The notes below the pieces were generated by a model, which did no database searches, had not been told where the DNA came from, and was given only the letters and a program-made list of their open reading frames with translations. DNA of 64,000 bases from Lutibacter sp. B1 (GTDB lineage Bacteria > Bacteroidota > Bacteroidia > Flavobacteriales > Flavobacteriaceae). Positions within the stretch are counted from its first letter, which is position 1. Every line of letters starts with the position of its first letter. Of the stretch, positions 34,135 to 44,719 are shown piece by piece. The DNA lies in the NCBI RefSeq assembly GCF_012524075.1, contig NZ_JAAZUI010000016.1, positions 1 through 64,000 of the forward strand, in the 5' to 3' direction. The position numbers and the translations under genes were made by a program.

Positions 34135-34995
34135 TTATCCTCTTATTCTAAAATGTTGACCTCCATCATTTTTCTGACGCTCATTTCTAAATCTTTCTCT
34201 CATTTCGATCATTTTTTCTTTCATTATTTCATCAAATTCAGCTTGAGTAACCTCTTTTCCTTTTTTAGGTTCCGATATTTCTACTTTTTCTTTAGGATTC
34301 ATCACAATTTTAGTACACAATATTTGAGTATTTCCTGCACTTACTTCAAGTATTAATCCGGGTAAACCCCAATAATTAGCCGGTCCGTTACTTACCGGAA
34401 TATCTAATGTATACCAGGCAGTAATAATAACATCAACCATTTCTTTAGGTTTATCTTCTTTATTTTCCTCTTCATCATTTGAAGGAGGTCCAAACTTAAG
34501 AGCTTCTTTCTTTTCTTCTTTTATAACTGCTGTAGCTTTAAAACACATATTATTACCAATCATTTTGGTTTCTTGCTCCATCTTCCACGCGTAAGGTGTT
34601 AATTCATCAACAATTAAAAAGTTTTTCCCACTAAACTCTTGTTCTTTTACTAACCTTTTTTCAAGTATATTTTTATACTGTTTTCCTGAAGAAGCACCTC
34701 CCATCATCATAAAACGCATACCTCCTCTTCCTCCATTAGATTGATCTAATTTTTCTTCTTCTTTATAAATAGATGCAGTTTTATCAAAAGTTAATACATA
34801 GGTTTTTTCAAGTTGATTTTTCATCATTTCTTGAATGCGTTTAACTCTGTCAGCCGGAATTCTTGAATCATCAAAATTAACATCCAACTTTGTTTTGGTT
34901 TGGTAAACTGCCATTCCTTGAAAATCTTGCGCAATAACGGATGTTGATATAAATAATACGGCCACAACTATGTTTTTAAAAAATACACTCTTCAT
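34135..34995 (-). CDS. GLPGLI family protein
   Basis: A 286-residue secreted or periplasmic protein. The signal peptide ends near SVIAQDF. The diagnostic NYWGLPGLILEVSAGNTQIL motif is near residue 200. It also has a glycine/methionine-rich stretch (GGRGGMRFMMMGGASSGKQY). The function of the family (Porph_ging) is not established. It lies 42 bases upstream of the barrel gene and 117 after a paralogue, so it is probably co-expressed. Confidence 0.93.
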   Translation of the reverse strand: MKSVFFKNIVVAVLFISTSVIAQDFQGMAVYQTKTKLDVNFDDSRIPADRVKRIQEMMKNQLEKTYVLTFDKTASIYKEEEKLDQSNGGRGGMRFMMMGGASSGKQYKNILEKRLVKEQEFSGKNFLIVDELTPYAWKMEQETKMIGNNMCFKATAVIKEEKKEALKFGPPSNDEEENKEDKPKEMVDVIITAWYTLDIPVSNGPANYWGLPGLILEVSAGNTQILCTKIVMNPKEKVEISEPKKGKEVTQAEFDEIMKEKMIEMRERFRNERQKNDGGQHFRIRG

Positions 34996-35112
34996 TTTTA
35001 CAATTGTTTTTAAATCTATTTAAACAAATATATTTGCTGCCTTTTAATTTTACAGCCAAAAATATGTTAAACTACTATAGAGATTAGACTCAAAATAATT
35101 GTAAGGTTTAAT

Positions 35113-35925
35113 TTAACCACCTATTTTAATTTCAATAGTATTCCCATTCCCTTTTTTTCTTCCACTTGAAAATTTCTCTATCATTTCCTTTTGCTTTTTT
35201 TCGCTTATTTTATCAAATTCAATCTGAGTTACTTTTTTTCCTTTTTTTGGTATTTCAAATTCTATCTTTTTCTCCGGATTTAAAATTAATTTATTGCATA
35301 AATACATTTTTTTGCCCACAATCATTTCCATTATTAATCCCGGTAACCCATAATATTTATCGGGTCCGTGTGTTACCGGTATTTCCGGTGTATACCAAGC
35401 AATTATATTTTTAGTTTTCACCTCCTTTTTACCTGTTTTAAATTCAACATCCTCATACGTTTCAACAGCGGTTGCTTTATAACAAGTATAATTCCCTATT
35501 ATTTTACTTTCATTTTCTAATTTCCAATCTGTTTTTTCCATTCTATCCGAAATTAAAAATTGCTTTCCCATTAAATCACGAGAATTCACAAATGTTTCAG
35601 TTTGTGTATTTTTATATAATTTACTTCTGTCACCTGCAATTGTAATTGTTAAGCCACCTGAAGAAACTTCAGGCTTATCTAATTGCTCTTCTTCTTTATA
35701 AAACGATTCTGTTTTATTAAACTTAAGCTCATAAACTTTTTCAAATTGTTTTTGTAACATTTCTTGAATAGCCTGTTGTTGACTAAAATCTGTTTTTGTG
35801 CTATCCATTGTTAAATTGACAACTTGTTTTGTTTGGTATATTGCTATTCCTTGAAAATCTTGCGAAAAAAGAGTACCAATAAACAAAAAGAAAATTCCTA
35901 TAAAAAGATATGCTTGTTTTTTCAT
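35113..35925 (-). CDS. GLPGLI family protein (paralogue)
   Basis: A 270-residue paralogue of the next gene. Signal peptide to about residue 21 (FFLFIGTLFSQDF), with the motif KYYGLPGLIMEMIVGKKMYL. Both share the DFQG-AIYQTK start and the KKGKKVTQIEFD end, so they are tandem duplicates. It is divergent from the histidine kinase/response regulator pair. TAGATTTG (35960-35953, minus strand) is a possible -7 element. The phased repeats in the shared intergenic region suggest control by that response regulator (inferred). Confidence 0.93.
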   Translation of the reverse strand: MKKQAYLFIGIFFLFIGTLFSQDFQGIAIYQTKQVVNLTMDSTKTDFSQQQAIQEMLQKQFEKVYELKFNKTESFYKEEEQLDKPEVSSGGLTITIAGDRSKLYKNTQTETFVNSRDLMGKQFLISDRMEKTDWKLENESKIIGNYTCYKATAVETYEDVEFKTGKKEVKTKNIIAWYTPEIPVTHGPDKYYGLPGLIMEMIVGKKMYLCNKLILNPEKKIEFEIPKKGKKVTQIEFDKISEKKQKEMIEKFSSGRKKGNGNTIEIKIGG

Positions 35926-35981
35926 TGTTTAGAATTATTTATAATTACTTCACAAATCTAAACGCTATTGTTCTAACTTAA

Positions 35982-36010
35982 TGTTAATGAGTGTTAACGA
36001 GTGTTAACAC
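35982..36010. promoter_or_regulatory. Three phased TGTTAA repeats, candidate response-regulator operator
   Basis: TGTTAA occurs at 35982-35987, 35992-35997 and 36002-36007, exactly 10 bases apart, and the last copy lies in the perfect palindrome GTGTTAACAC (36001-36010). Tandem direct repeats one helical turn apart are the usual binding pattern of OmpR-family regulators. The region separates the GLPGLI operon from the kinase/regulator genes. Confidence 0.6.
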
Positions 36011-36046
36011 CAATAATTTATTATTTTTAAATAGTACATTTGAAAT

Positions 36047-37666
36047 GTGAAGACAAAAAAATACAACTGGATTTTATATTTAATTACAGTAACAATTTTT
36101 ACCACTATTGCTGTACAAGTGTATTGGAATTATAAAAATTACCAATTAAATAAAAATAGAATTGTCAACGAGATTCAAATTAGTTTTGATAATTCAATCG
36201 AAGAATATTATGCGGAATTGGCTAAAGCAAATTACATCACGATAATTGACAACGACAGTTTATCTACTGCCAATCATTTTTTTGAAGATGTTGCTTTTGA
36301 TTCTATTTTTAACGAATCAAGAATAAAGAAAACAAATTCAAAAAAACAAAAGTTTTCTAAAAATAAAAGATCTGAAAATACTGAAATAAAAATTAATACT
36401 GAAGAGTCAAAAAATAACCTAAAATTTGATTCTCTTTTTATAAATATTACAGAAGAAACAAACAAACGCACACAAAGTACTTTCCCTATAAATAACGATA
36501 CTATTACTAAATTTACGAATTTAAATGATGATGAAACTACCGGTTATACATTTGATAAAAAAAATAAAACTGTTAGTAAAGTAACCGTAATTAGAGGGAA
36601 AAAAGCTGCTGACAGTATTAAATTATTAAAGGGATTGAAAACCTTATTTGTATCAATTAACAAAGATACTATTGAGTACGAAAAACTAGATTCTTTATTA
36701 CAAAAGCAGCTTCAGCAAAAAAATATAAATCTTGAGTTTGCTATTCATCATTTAAAAAAAGATACGCTTTTTTACTATTCAAATAACTCAATTACAACTA
36801 AAAACCTCGTTGTAAATTCAAAATCTACCTATATTAAGCCTAACAATAAATTACAACTTTACTTTAAAAATCCCTCAACAGAAATTTTAAAAAGAAGTGT
36901 TTCTGGAATACTAATTTCGTTACTACTTTCATTAGCAATAATTTCATCTTTGTTTTATCTTTTATATATCATAAAAAATCAAAAACAACTAGCAGAAATT
37001 AAAAATGATTTAATAAGTAATATAACTCACGAACTAAAAACCCCCATTACCACTATTTCAACTGCTTTAGAAGCTCTTAAAAATTTTAATGCATTAGAAG
37101 ATAAAACTAAAACAGAAAATTACATTTCTATTGCAAACGCTCAAGTAACTAAACTAAATGTAATGGTTGAAAAAATATTGGAAACAGCTACTTTAAATCA
37201 AGAAGAATTATCTTTAAATAAAGAACCTATTGATATTCATAAACTCCTGAAAAATTGTATAAATAAATACCAAGTTATAAATCCTGAAAAAAAAATTATT
37301 TATAAAAATATGATTGATTCCACGCTACTTAATTTAGATAAATTTCACTTTGAAAATGCTATTTCAAATATTATAGATAATGCACTAAAGTATGGTGGAA
37401 ATAAGATATGTATTGAATTATCCAAAACAAAAAACAGTATGATAATACTCTTTAAAGATAATGGAAATGGAATTCCAAAAAATCAAAAAGAGAAAATTTT
37501 TGAACAATTTTATAGAATTCCAACAGGAGATACACATAACGTAAAAGGATTTGGAATTGGATTGTATTACACAAAAAATATTATTGAAAAACACAATGGA
37601 AATATTACCGTTATTTATGATAAAAAAAATAAAACCGTATTTAAAATTGAGTTGTTAAATGAATAA
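36047..37666 (+). CDS. Sensor histidine kinase
   Basis: A 539-residue membrane kinase starting with GTG (no usable ATG; MKTKKYNWILYLITVTIF fits related kinases). TM1 is at about 8-26. A long lysine/asparagine-rich periplasmic domain spans about 27-285 and TM2 about 286-308. HisKA has H328 in NITHELKTPITT. HATPase motifs are NAISNIIDNALKYGG, DNGNGIPK and GFGIGLYY. A TACATTTG -7-like element at 36035-36042 lies only five bases from the GTG, so the mRNA may be nearly leaderless. It overlaps the regulator gene by eight bases. Confidence 0.94.
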   Translation: MKTKKYNWILYLITVTIFTTIAVQVYWNYKNYQLNKNRIVNEIQISFDNSIEEYYAELAKANYITIIDNDSLSTANHFFEDVAFDSIFNESRIKKTNSKKQKFSKNKRSENTEIKINTEESKNNLKFDSLFINITEETNKRTQSTFPINNDTITKFTNLNDDETTGYTFDKKNKTVSKVTVIRGKKAADSIKLLKGLKTLFVSINKDTIEYEKLDSLLQKQLQQKNINLEFAIHHLKKDTLFYYSNNSITTKNLVVNSKSTYIKPNNKLQLYFKNPSTEILKRSVSGILISLLLSLAIISSLFYLLYIIKNQKQLAEIKNDLISNITHELKTPITTISTALEALKNFNALEDKTKTENYISIANAQVTKLNVMVEKILETATLNQEELSLNKEPIDIHKLLKNCINKYQVINPEKKIIYKNMIDSTLLNLDKFHFENAISNIIDNALKYGGNKICIELSKTKNSMIILFKDNGNGIPKNQKEKIFEQFYRIPTGDTHNVKGFGIGLYYTKNIIEKHNGNITVIYDKKNKTVFKIELLNE

Positions 37667-38339
37667 TCTTGTAAAAATTTTACTAGCTGAAGATGAGCCT
37701 TCTTTAGGTAGAATAATTAAAGAAAGTTTAGAATCCCGAAACTTTGAAGTTTTACTTTGTTTAGATGGTGAAGAAGCATATAAAACATACAAAAAAGAAA
37801 AACCTCTTTTACTAGTTTTAGATGTTATGATGCCAAAAAAAGATGGTTTCACATTGGCTAAGGAAATTAGACAAGAAAACGCCTCTATTCCTATTATTTT
37901 TTTAACATCTAAATCACAAACGCGAGATATTGTTGAAGGGTTTACTATTGGTGGTAATGATTATTTAAAAAAACCCTTTAGTATGGAGGAGCTTATTGTT
38001 AGAATTAATGCCCTTTTAAAAAGAACTAAACTTGAGTATAAAGATGAACAAATCCAATTGGGTAATTTTATTTTCAATTTAAAAAATCAAACAATTCAAT
38101 TCAATTCAAAAACAGAAACTTTAACTCATAGAGAAGCTCATTTACTCTATTATTTATTAAAAAATAAGAATCAAATATTAGATCGATCTTTCATTTTAAA
38201 AAAATTATGGGGCGATGATGATTTTTTTAACGCACGAAGTATGGATGTTTTTATAACAAAGCTTCGTAAAAAACTAAAAAAAGATCCTAAAATTCAAATA
38301 ATTAACGTTCGTGGTTATGGATATAAACTAATTTTTTAA
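37659..38339 (+). CDS. OmpR/PhoB-family response regulator
   Basis: A 226-residue protein. The receiver domain has acidic pocket EDE (11-13), phosphoacceptor D55 in LVLDVMMPKKDG, T in FLTSKS and K in YLKKPF. A winged-helix effector domain follows (LTHREAHLLYYLLKNKNQIL, RSMDVFITKLRKKLKKD, VRGYGYKLIF). It overlaps the kinase stop by eight bases, so the pair is coupled. The likely target is the phased TGTTAA site upstream of its own operon and the divergent GLPGLI genes. Confidence 0.95.
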   Translation: MNNLVKILLAEDEPSLGRIIKESLESRNFEVLLCLDGEEAYKTYKKEKPLLLVLDVMMPKKDGFTLAKEIRQENASIPIIFLTSKSQTRDIVEGFTIGGNDYLKKPFSMEELIVRINALLKRTKLEYKDEQIQLGNFIFNLKNQTIQFNSKTETLTHREAHLLYYLLKNKNQILDRSFILKKLWGDDDFFNARSMDVFITKLRKKLKKDPKIQIINVRGYGYKLIF

Positions 38340-38413
38340 AGTGTTGTATTTGTTTAAATAAATCATGAAAAATTTATTTATCTTAGCATTTTAACTTTCA
38401 TCGAAAATTGATT

Positions 38414-39028
38414 ATGCACGTAGCTATTGCCGGAAATATTGGAGCAGGAAAAACCACGTTAACAAAACTTTTAGCCAAACATTACAAATGGGATCCTCAT
38501 TTTGAGTCTGTTGATGAAAATCCTTACTTAGATGATTTTTACAGTGAAATGGAACGTTGGTCGTTTAACTTACAAGTTTACTTTTTAAATAGTAGATTTC
38601 GACAAATACTCGAAATTAGAGAAAGTGGGAAAAATATCATTCAGGATAGGACTATTTATGAAGATGCTCGAATTTTTGCACCAAATTTACACGCTATGGG
38701 TTTAATGCCTAATAGAGATTTTAACAATTATGAATCTCTTTTTGAATTAATGGAACGTTTGGTTACTCCACCCGATTTACTTATTTATTTAAGAGCTTCT
38801 ATACCTACATTGGTTGGACAAATTCATAAAAGAGGAAGAGATTATGAAAATTCTATAAGCATTGATTATTTAAGTAGATTGAATGAACGCTATGAAGCAT
38901 GGATATCTAAATATCAAAAAGGGAAATTATTAATTATTGATGTAGATAATTTAGACTTTGTTGAAAACCCAGAAGATTTAGGTTCTATTATTGATAAAAT
39001 TGATGCACAAATACACGGATTATTTTAA
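38414..39028 (+). CDS. Deoxynucleoside kinase
   Basis: Start ATG 38414 (MHVAIAGNIGAGKTTLTKLL). An upstream TTG adds only two residues. The product has 204 residues. The P-loop is GNIGAGKTTL, with ExxxENPYLDDFY substrate site, RTIYEDARIFA, the LIYLRASIPTLVGQIHKRGR lid segment and a DxxDF C-terminal motif. It phosphorylates deoxynucleosides for salvage. Specificity is not readable. A second copy of this domain is fused to FolK at 55488-56612. It ends in a bidirectional terminator. Confidence 0.93.
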   Translation: MHVAIAGNIGAGKTTLTKLLAKHYKWDPHFESVDENPYLDDFYSEMERWSFNLQVYFLNSRFRQILEIRESGKNIIQDRTIYEDARIFAPNLHAMGLMPNRDFNNYESLFELMERLVTPPDLLIYLRASIPTLVGQIHKRGRDYENSISIDYLSRLNERYEAWISKYQKGKLLIIDVDNLDFVENPEDLGSIIDKIDAQIHGLF

Positions 39029-39040
39029 AAATTACTTATA

Positions 39041-39069
39041 AAAAAGCTCGCCAATGGCGAGCTTTTTTA
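39041..39069. terminator. Bidirectional terminator between the kinase and hppA
   Basis: Stem GCTCGCC (39046-39052) with GGCGAGC (39056-39062), 3-base loop, A-run before and T-run after. Confidence 0.93.
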
Positions 39070-39084
39070 TTAACCTTTATTTTA

Positions 39085-41490
39085 TTATTGGGCCTTCTTA
39101 ATTATTTCTTCTTTAACCTCAATTTTGTTAGTTTCAACTTTAACATTTTTAAGACTATCTAGTTTCGCTTTTACTTCTTCTTCAGTCCCTTCAAAAACTT
39201 TTTCATCAATAGTCGTTTGTCCATTCTCAGTAGTAATAGTTGAAACTACTGCTTTTACTTTTCCGTCTTCAACATTAATCATTTCAATTTTAACTTCTTT
39301 TGTAATCTCATTAGAAACAACTTCTGTAACAGATTTATTATTCATATATTCTGAGACTTCTTCAGAAGATAAAGTTATACTTGGAGCAATTACCAATGCT
39401 ACTACCGACATTAATTTGATTAAAATATTTAATGATGGACCTGATGTATCTTTAAACGGATCACCAACCGTATCACCTACTACAGCTGCTTTATGAGCAT
39501 CGGAACCTTTACGCCCTTCACTTTCAATCATTTTTTTTGCATTGTCCCAAGCACCTCCAGCATTAGCTTGAAAAATAGCCATTAAAACCCCAGTTGTTGT
39601 TACTCCGGCTAATAAACCTCCCAACATTTGAGCTCCACCAACAAAACCTACAGCAACAGGAACTACTAACGCTAACAAACCCGGTAATATCATTTCTCTT
39701 AACGAAGCATTTGTAGAAATCGCCACACATTTTTCGTATTCTGCAACACCATGTGCCGCATCAAATATTGCTCTATCTTCTTTAGTTGCTTTTGAAATAT
39801 CAGAATCATATTTACGCATAACTTCTAAAGCAGCTTTTAAGGCCGGAATATCTCTAAATTGACGACGAACTTCTTCTATCATTGCCATCGCTGCTCGTCC
39901 AACAGCATTCATAGATAAAGCCGAAAATACAAATGGCAACATACCACCAACTAACAAACCTGCCATAATTTTAGGTTGTGAAACATCTATTGTAGGTACA
40001 TTGGCAGTTTTCATAAATGCTGCGAATAATGCTAAAGCTGTTAATGCAGCAGAAGCAATAGCAAAACCTTTACCTATAGCTGCTGTTGTATTACCTACAG
40101 CATCAAGTTTATCAGTACGTTCACGAACTTCTTTAGGCAATTCTGCCATTTCAGCAATACCTCCGGCATTATCAGATATTGGACCATAAGCATCTATCGC
40201 TAATTGCATACCTGTATTTGCCAACATACCAACCGCTGCTATTGCAATACCATATAACCCTGCAAAATAATGAGAAACTATAATTGCTGTTGCAATTAAT
40301 AGAATTGGAATTGCAGTTGACATCATACCAACTCCTAAACCTGCAATTATATTTGTTGCCGAACCTGTTTCAGATTGCCTTACAATTGATGTAACTGGTT
40401 TTGTTCCTGTTCCTGTATAATATTCAGTAATTTTACCAACTAAAAAACCGGCTATCAAACCTGCCAAAGTTGCTCCAAAAACGCCCATAGAGCCAAAAGG
40501 CAATCCTTCTAAAGAATTAGGAATCATAGCGTTTATTATAAAATAAGAAGCTATAATCATTAAAGTACCAGATCCAAATTCACCTAAATTTAAAGCTTTT
40601 TGAGGTGATCCCCCTTCTCTAACTTTTACAAATAAAGTTCCTAAAATTGACATTACAATACCTACTGCTGCTAAAACCAATGGTAAATAAACAGCACCTA
40701 ATCCGTTAAAATCAGGGGTAATTATCAAAGCACCCAATACCATTGTACCAATAATTGAACCAACATACGATTCAAATAAATCGGCTCCCATACCTGCTAC
40801 ATCACCTACATTATCACCTACATTATCAGCAATAGTTGCCGGATTCAAAGGGTGATCTTCAGGAATACCTGCTTCAACTTTACCAACAAGATCTGCACCA
40901 ACATCAGCCGCTTTAGTATAAATACCTCCACCTACACGAGCAAATAACGCAATTGATGAAGCTCCTAATGAGAACCCTGAAAGTACATTTAAAACCATTG
41001 GAATATTATCTGCTCCGGGCCAAATATTTTGATAAATCATAAACAAACTGCTTAATCCTAAAACACCTAAACCAACAACACCTAATCCCATTACTGAACC
41101 ACCTGCAAAAGCTACTTCTAGCGCTTTCCCTAATGATGTTCTTGCTGCATTTGTTGTACGTACATTCGCTTTAGTTGCAACTTTCATTCCAATAAAACCT
41201 GCTAAAGCTGAACAAAATGCACCAACTATAAATGATAGTGCAACCATTCCATTAGAACCTACCTCATGTTGGCCTTTAAAATATAATAAGATTGCAACAG
41301 CTACTACAAAAACAAATAAAATTTTGTACTCTGCTTTTAGAAAAGACATTGCTCCATCAGCAATATTTTTTGCTATTCTTGACATCGTTTCATTACCTTT
41401 ATCTTGTTTTGAAACCCATGCATTTTTTATAACAACAAATACAAGAGCTAAAACACCAAATAATGGTAAATAGTTTACTAAAATTTCCAT
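39085..41490 (-). CDS. hppA: Membrane-bound ion-pumping pyrophosphatase
   Basis: An 801-residue, roughly 16-helix protein that couples PPi hydrolysis to H+ or Na+ export. Catalytic motifs are [40 protein letters not shown] and [28 protein letters not shown] carries alanine where K+-independent enzymes have lysine, so a K+-dependent type is expected. About 90 extra acidic residues follow the last helix (from [10 protein letters not shown]), absent from the minimal family. A cytosolic pyrophosphatase gene follows upstream on the same strand, separated by a terminator. Confidence 0.96.
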   Translation of the reverse strand: MEILVNYLPLFGVLALVFVVIKNAWVSKQDKGNETMSRIAKNIADGAMSFLKAEYKILFVFVVAVAILLYFKGQHEVGSNGMVALSFIVGAFCSALAGFIGMKVATKANVRTTNAARTSLGKALEVAFAGGSVMGLGVVGLGVLGLSSLFMIYQNIWPGADNIPMVLNVLSGFSLGASSIALFARVGGGIYTKAADVGADLVGKVEAGIPEDHPLNPATIADNVGDNVGDVAGMGADLFESYVGSIIGTMVLGALIITPDFNGLGAVYLPLVLAAVGIVMSILGTLFVKVREGGSPQKALNLGEFGSGTLMIIASYFIINAMIPNSLEGLPFGSMGVFGATLAGLIAGFLVGKITEYYTGTGTKPVTSIVRQSETGSATNIIAGLGVGMMSTAIPILLIATAIIVSHYFAGLYGIAIAAVGMLANTGMQLAIDAYGPISDNAGGIAEMAELPKEVRERTDKLDAVGNTTAAIGKGFAIASAALTALALFAAFMKTANVPTIDVSQPKIMAGLLVGGMLPFVFSALSMNAVGRAAMAMIEEVRRQFRDIPALKAALEVMRKYDSDISKATKEDRAIFDAAHGVAEYEKCVAISTNASLREMILPGLLALVVPVAVGFVGGAQMLGGLLAGVTTTGVLMAIFQANAGGAWDNAKKMIESEGRKGSDAHKAAVVGDTVGDPFKDTSGPSLNILIKLMSVVALVIAPSITLSSEEVSEYMNNKSVTEVVSNEITKEVKIEMINVEDGKVKAVVSTITTENGQTTIDEKVFEGTEEEVKAKLDSLKNVKVETNKIEVKEEIIKKAQ

Positions 41491-41549
41491 ATTTTAATTG
41501 TTAGGTTTAATTTTTTTAGAATATATAAAATTACGAAAATATAATAGAT

Positions 41550-41588
41550 AAAAAAAACCATCCTTATTTTTAAAGATGGTTTATTTTT
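41550..41588 (-). terminator. Terminator of ppa
   Basis: AAACCATC (41555-41562) with GATGGTTT (41575-41582). On the minus strand a long T-run follows. Confidence 0.88.
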
Positions 41589-41615
41589 TATAGGTTTATT
41601 TTATAAATATTACAA

Positions 41616-42143
41616 TTATATTGTAAACGTCCTCTTTTTCTTATGCTCACTAGTTTCATAACGATCTATTGCTGTTTTAACTAATTCACACGCTTCTTCT
41701 ACATTACCCCAACCTCCAACATCTACTTTTTTATCTTCTAAATCTTTATAAACTTGAAAGAAATGTTCTATTTCTTTTACTTGATGCGGATTCATATCTT
41801 CGATATCATTTAATTGATTCCATACAGGATCTGAAACCGGCACACAAATAATTTTTTCGTCTGGTCCTTTTTCATCTGTCATGTGGAAAACTCCTATTGG
41901 TTTTACCTCTACAACACACATTGGGAAAGTAGGTTCACTTCCTAATACTAAAACATCTAACGGATCTTTATCTAATGCTAATGTTTCCGGAATAAAACCG
42001 TAATCACCAGGATACATCATTGATGAAAACAGCATTCTATCAAATCTGATTTTATGTAAAACAAAATCGTATTCATATTTATTTCTACTTCCTTTCGGAA
42101 TTTCTATTAAAACATCAAATGTTTTGCTATTTTTAACACTCAT
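41616..42143 (-). CDS. ppa: Inorganic pyrophosphatase (soluble, family I)
   Basis: A 175-residue cytosolic PPase. Motif YPGDYGFIPETLALDKDPLD contains the metal-binding aspartates (D-x-D-P-x-D type). KGPDEKIICVPVSDP and EIEHFFQVYKDLE are conserved. It has the normal bacterial length. Adjacent to the membrane pyrophosphatase, giving two enzymes for the same substrate with different energy outcomes. A terminator separates them. Confidence 0.97.
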   Translation of the reverse strand: MSVKNSKTFDVLIEIPKGSRNKYEYDFVLHKIRFDRMLFSSMMYPGDYGFIPETLALDKDPLDVLVLGSEPTFPMCVVEVKPIGVFHMTDEKGPDEKIICVPVSDPVWNQLNDIEDMNPHQVKEIEHFFQVYKDLEDKKVDVGGWGNVEEACELVKTAIDRYETSEHKKKRTFTI

Positions 42144-42214
42144 TTTCTTTTATTTTTACTTTTTTACAATAATACAAAAATTCATTAAAGTTTAAAGGTT
42201 TAAGTTTTATATTT

Positions 42215-44716
42215 TTAAAAATGAAAACCAAATGCACCTTTAATAGCAAAATTATCTGAGCCGGGTGTATCTTTATAATTACCTCTCCAACTAAAGTCTA
42301 ATCTAAAAACTTTAAATATATTACCTATTCCAACACTATATTCATAATATCCTTTTGTTGGTGCAACGTAGTTAACAATTGTAGTTGAAGCATTTAATTC
42401 TCTATTTTTATCAGAAATATCTCCCCACACACTTTTAACACCTATAATTTCTCGTAAATTTAGCTTTCTAAGTAAAGGTACTCTTGAAAGTAATCGCCCA
42501 TTAAAATTATGTTCAAAATGTATGGATGCATATGAATCAGTTATAAATTCGTAATAATCTAACAAAGCATATGTATTTTCAATAGTGAAATATGACTGAT
42601 TCCCAGGCACAACGTTTAATAAACTGATGGGTACTTCTCCAAACGTTTTACCTGCTTCAAAAGTAGCAAACGTTCTTCCAAAACCACCAATTAAAATTGG
42701 TTGACGATAGAAAAATTGTAACTTTTGATAATCAAAATCACTATCTAACAAACCTTTTATCCCTTTTGAATAATTTAAAAGTATTGTTGAATAATTATCA
42801 GATACTTCATTTCTTTCAACGCCATATCCTATTGTTTTTCTGTTAGGAGTATATCGTATTGAAAAATCGATTTCAGATTGAATAACATCAGATTTTTTAA
42901 TATTATTTTCTTTATCTACCCAATAGTCTATATTAAATGTTTCCGGTGATGCTGTTTTTAAAGTTCTATAGGAAGCTCCTAAACGAAAATATAGATTTTT
43001 TTTAGGCTCTATTGATACAAATGCATTTGATAAATTAATTGAAGTAAGCTTACTATTATCTCCACTGGCAAAAAATGCTGATGAAGCAAAACTTCTTCCT
43101 AAAACATCGTTAGTTGTTGTTAAACTTACACCTATTTGTTCAACATCTCGCCTATTACCTAAGCCAACTATAACTCTATTTTTTGGATTTAACATCCATT
43201 TCCCTGAAACACCATATTTAATTTGATGATCGTCAAAACCATAAGCAGTGTATCCTTGCAAACGCCAAAGGTCATTACTTCCAAAATAAGTTCTACCTCC
43301 TACACGTATTCGCAACCCTTCAACATCATTTTTCCCAAAAGTTGAATAAATTGGGCCATAATCAAAATTATTAAATTCAATATATCCTGAACCTAAAATT
43401 TCAACTAAATTGTATATTTTTTTAAATTTAGGAACTGTTACTAAGGTATCTAACAAAGTGTAAATACCTTGCTCATTTTCATTTAATTTTTCATGTCTGT
43501 TTTCTTCCCAATAAGCATCTTCTTTATTATAAATTTTAGTATCGTAAGGATTTACTTCTTTTGCATAAAAATCGTCATCTTTCTCTTCATTGAACTTGTA
43601 TTTTTTATACATCGTTGTTCTTCTTCCATACACTCCTTTTGATTTGTTTTTTTTATTCAAACTAAAATCTGACAACATATGATCTCTTTTTAATAAAAAA
43701 ACAGAATCATTTAACACATCAAACTCCTGCTCAATATAAATATCTTTAACCCAGTTTATATTAGCACTTTTGTTCGCTTGCATATTAATTTCTTTAATTG
43801 CAAAAGTGGTGTCGTTTACCCAAAAATCTCCTTTAAAAGTTAATTCTCCTTTTCTTCGAGGATAGTACAAAATATTATAGCACCATTTATTATCAATAAA
43901 TGCACTATCTGTAAGCACGTAATTATAGGTAGAAATACCTGCTGCTTTTGAAATTGGGCTTACAAAACTTTTATCAAAAATTTTAATATAACTGTCATAA
44001 ACGTTATAATCTACATACAAATCTTTAATAAATGCTATTACATTTTGGTTATTACCAAAACCTGAGTTTTTGTTGGCTACTATATCTTCTCTAAATTTTC
44101 TTCCCCCTTTATTTTTACCATAAGAATTATAAACAGACTCATTAATAAAAATTGGTAAAAAAGTTTTCCCTGTGATATTTGAGGTATCAACTCCTTTAAA
44201 AATAAATTCCATTCCATTAAATATCTTACTATTTATCATTGCACTGTCAATATTGTTCATATCAAATTCAAGCTTTTCGTACTTTTCATATTGATATTGA
44301 TCAAATAAATAGATACCGTTTTTACGTTCTCTTGCCCAAATCTTCTTTAAAATAGCAATGGCAGGATTTCCTTTTTTCTTAACTTTTCCACTATAAATAA
44401 AAACTTCTTTTAACATTGAAGCCTCTTCTTTTAATGTAATTGTTATATTGTAATCTCTGCTTTTTACAGGAATTATTTTATTTTCAAAACCTAAAAAAGA
44501 TACTTCTATTTGGTTGTATGTTTTATCAGATTCTAAATAAAATTCACCATTTTCATCAGAGACTGTTCCTATAGTTGAACCAACAAAAAGTATGTTTGCA
44601 AATGGTATGGGTTGATTCTGTTCATCTACAACAGAGCCGCTTATTTTTACCTGTGCAAAACCTACAGAAAAAACAAATAAAAAAAGGAAACTAAGGGATT
44701 TAATTTTTCTTATCAT
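42215..44716 (-). CDS. DUF5686 / carboxypeptidase-like regulatory domain outer-membrane protein
   Basis: I start at ATG 44716 (MIRKIKSLSFLFLFVFS); an upstream ATG lies inside a terminator. The product has 833 residues. It has a signal peptide, a CarboxypepD_reg-like domain (VKISGSVVDEQNQPIPFANI), then a DUF5686 barrel ending in FRLDFSWRGNY..FGFHF. Outer-membrane protein of unknown ligand. A strong terminator ends three bases before the ATG, so expression needs readthrough from pdhB or an unseen promoter inside the hairpin region. Confidence 0.9.
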   Translation of the reverse strand: MIRKIKSLSFLFLFVFSVGFAQVKISGSVVDEQNQPIPFANILFVGSTIGTVSDENGEFYLESDKTYNQIEVSFLGFENKIIPVKSRDYNITITLKEEASMLKEVFIYSGKVKKKGNPAIAILKKIWARERKNGIYLFDQYQYEKYEKLEFDMNNIDSAMINSKIFNGMEFIFKGVDTSNITGKTFLPIFINESVYNSYGKNKGGRKFREDIVANKNSGFGNNQNVIAFIKDLYVDYNVYDSYIKIFDKSFVSPISKAAGISTYNYVLTDSAFIDNKWCYNILYYPRRKGELTFKGDFWVNDTTFAIKEINMQANKSANINWVKDIYIEQEFDVLNDSVFLLKRDHMLSDFSLNKKNKSKGVYGRRTTMYKKYKFNEEKDDDFYAKEVNPYDTKIYNKEDAYWEENRHEKLNENEQGIYTLLDTLVTVPKFKKIYNLVEILGSGYIEFNNFDYGPIYSTFGKNDVEGLRIRVGGRTYFGSNDLWRLQGYTAYGFDDHQIKYGVSGKWMLNPKNRVIVGLGNRRDVEQIGVSLTTTNDVLGRSFASSAFFASGDNSKLTSINLSNAFVSIEPKKNLYFRLGASYRTLKTASPETFNIDYWVDKENNIKKSDVIQSEIDFSIRYTPNRKTIGYGVERNEVSDNYSTILLNYSKGIKGLLDSDFDYQKLQFFYRQPILIGGFGRTFATFEAGKTFGEVPISLLNVVPGNQSYFTIENTYALLDYYEFITDSYASIHFEHNFNGRLLSRVPLLRKLNLREIIGVKSVWGDISDKNRELNASTTIVNYVAPTKGYYEYSVGIGNIFKVFRLDFSWRGNYKDTPGSDNFAIKGAFGFHF

Positions 44717-44719
44717 AAT

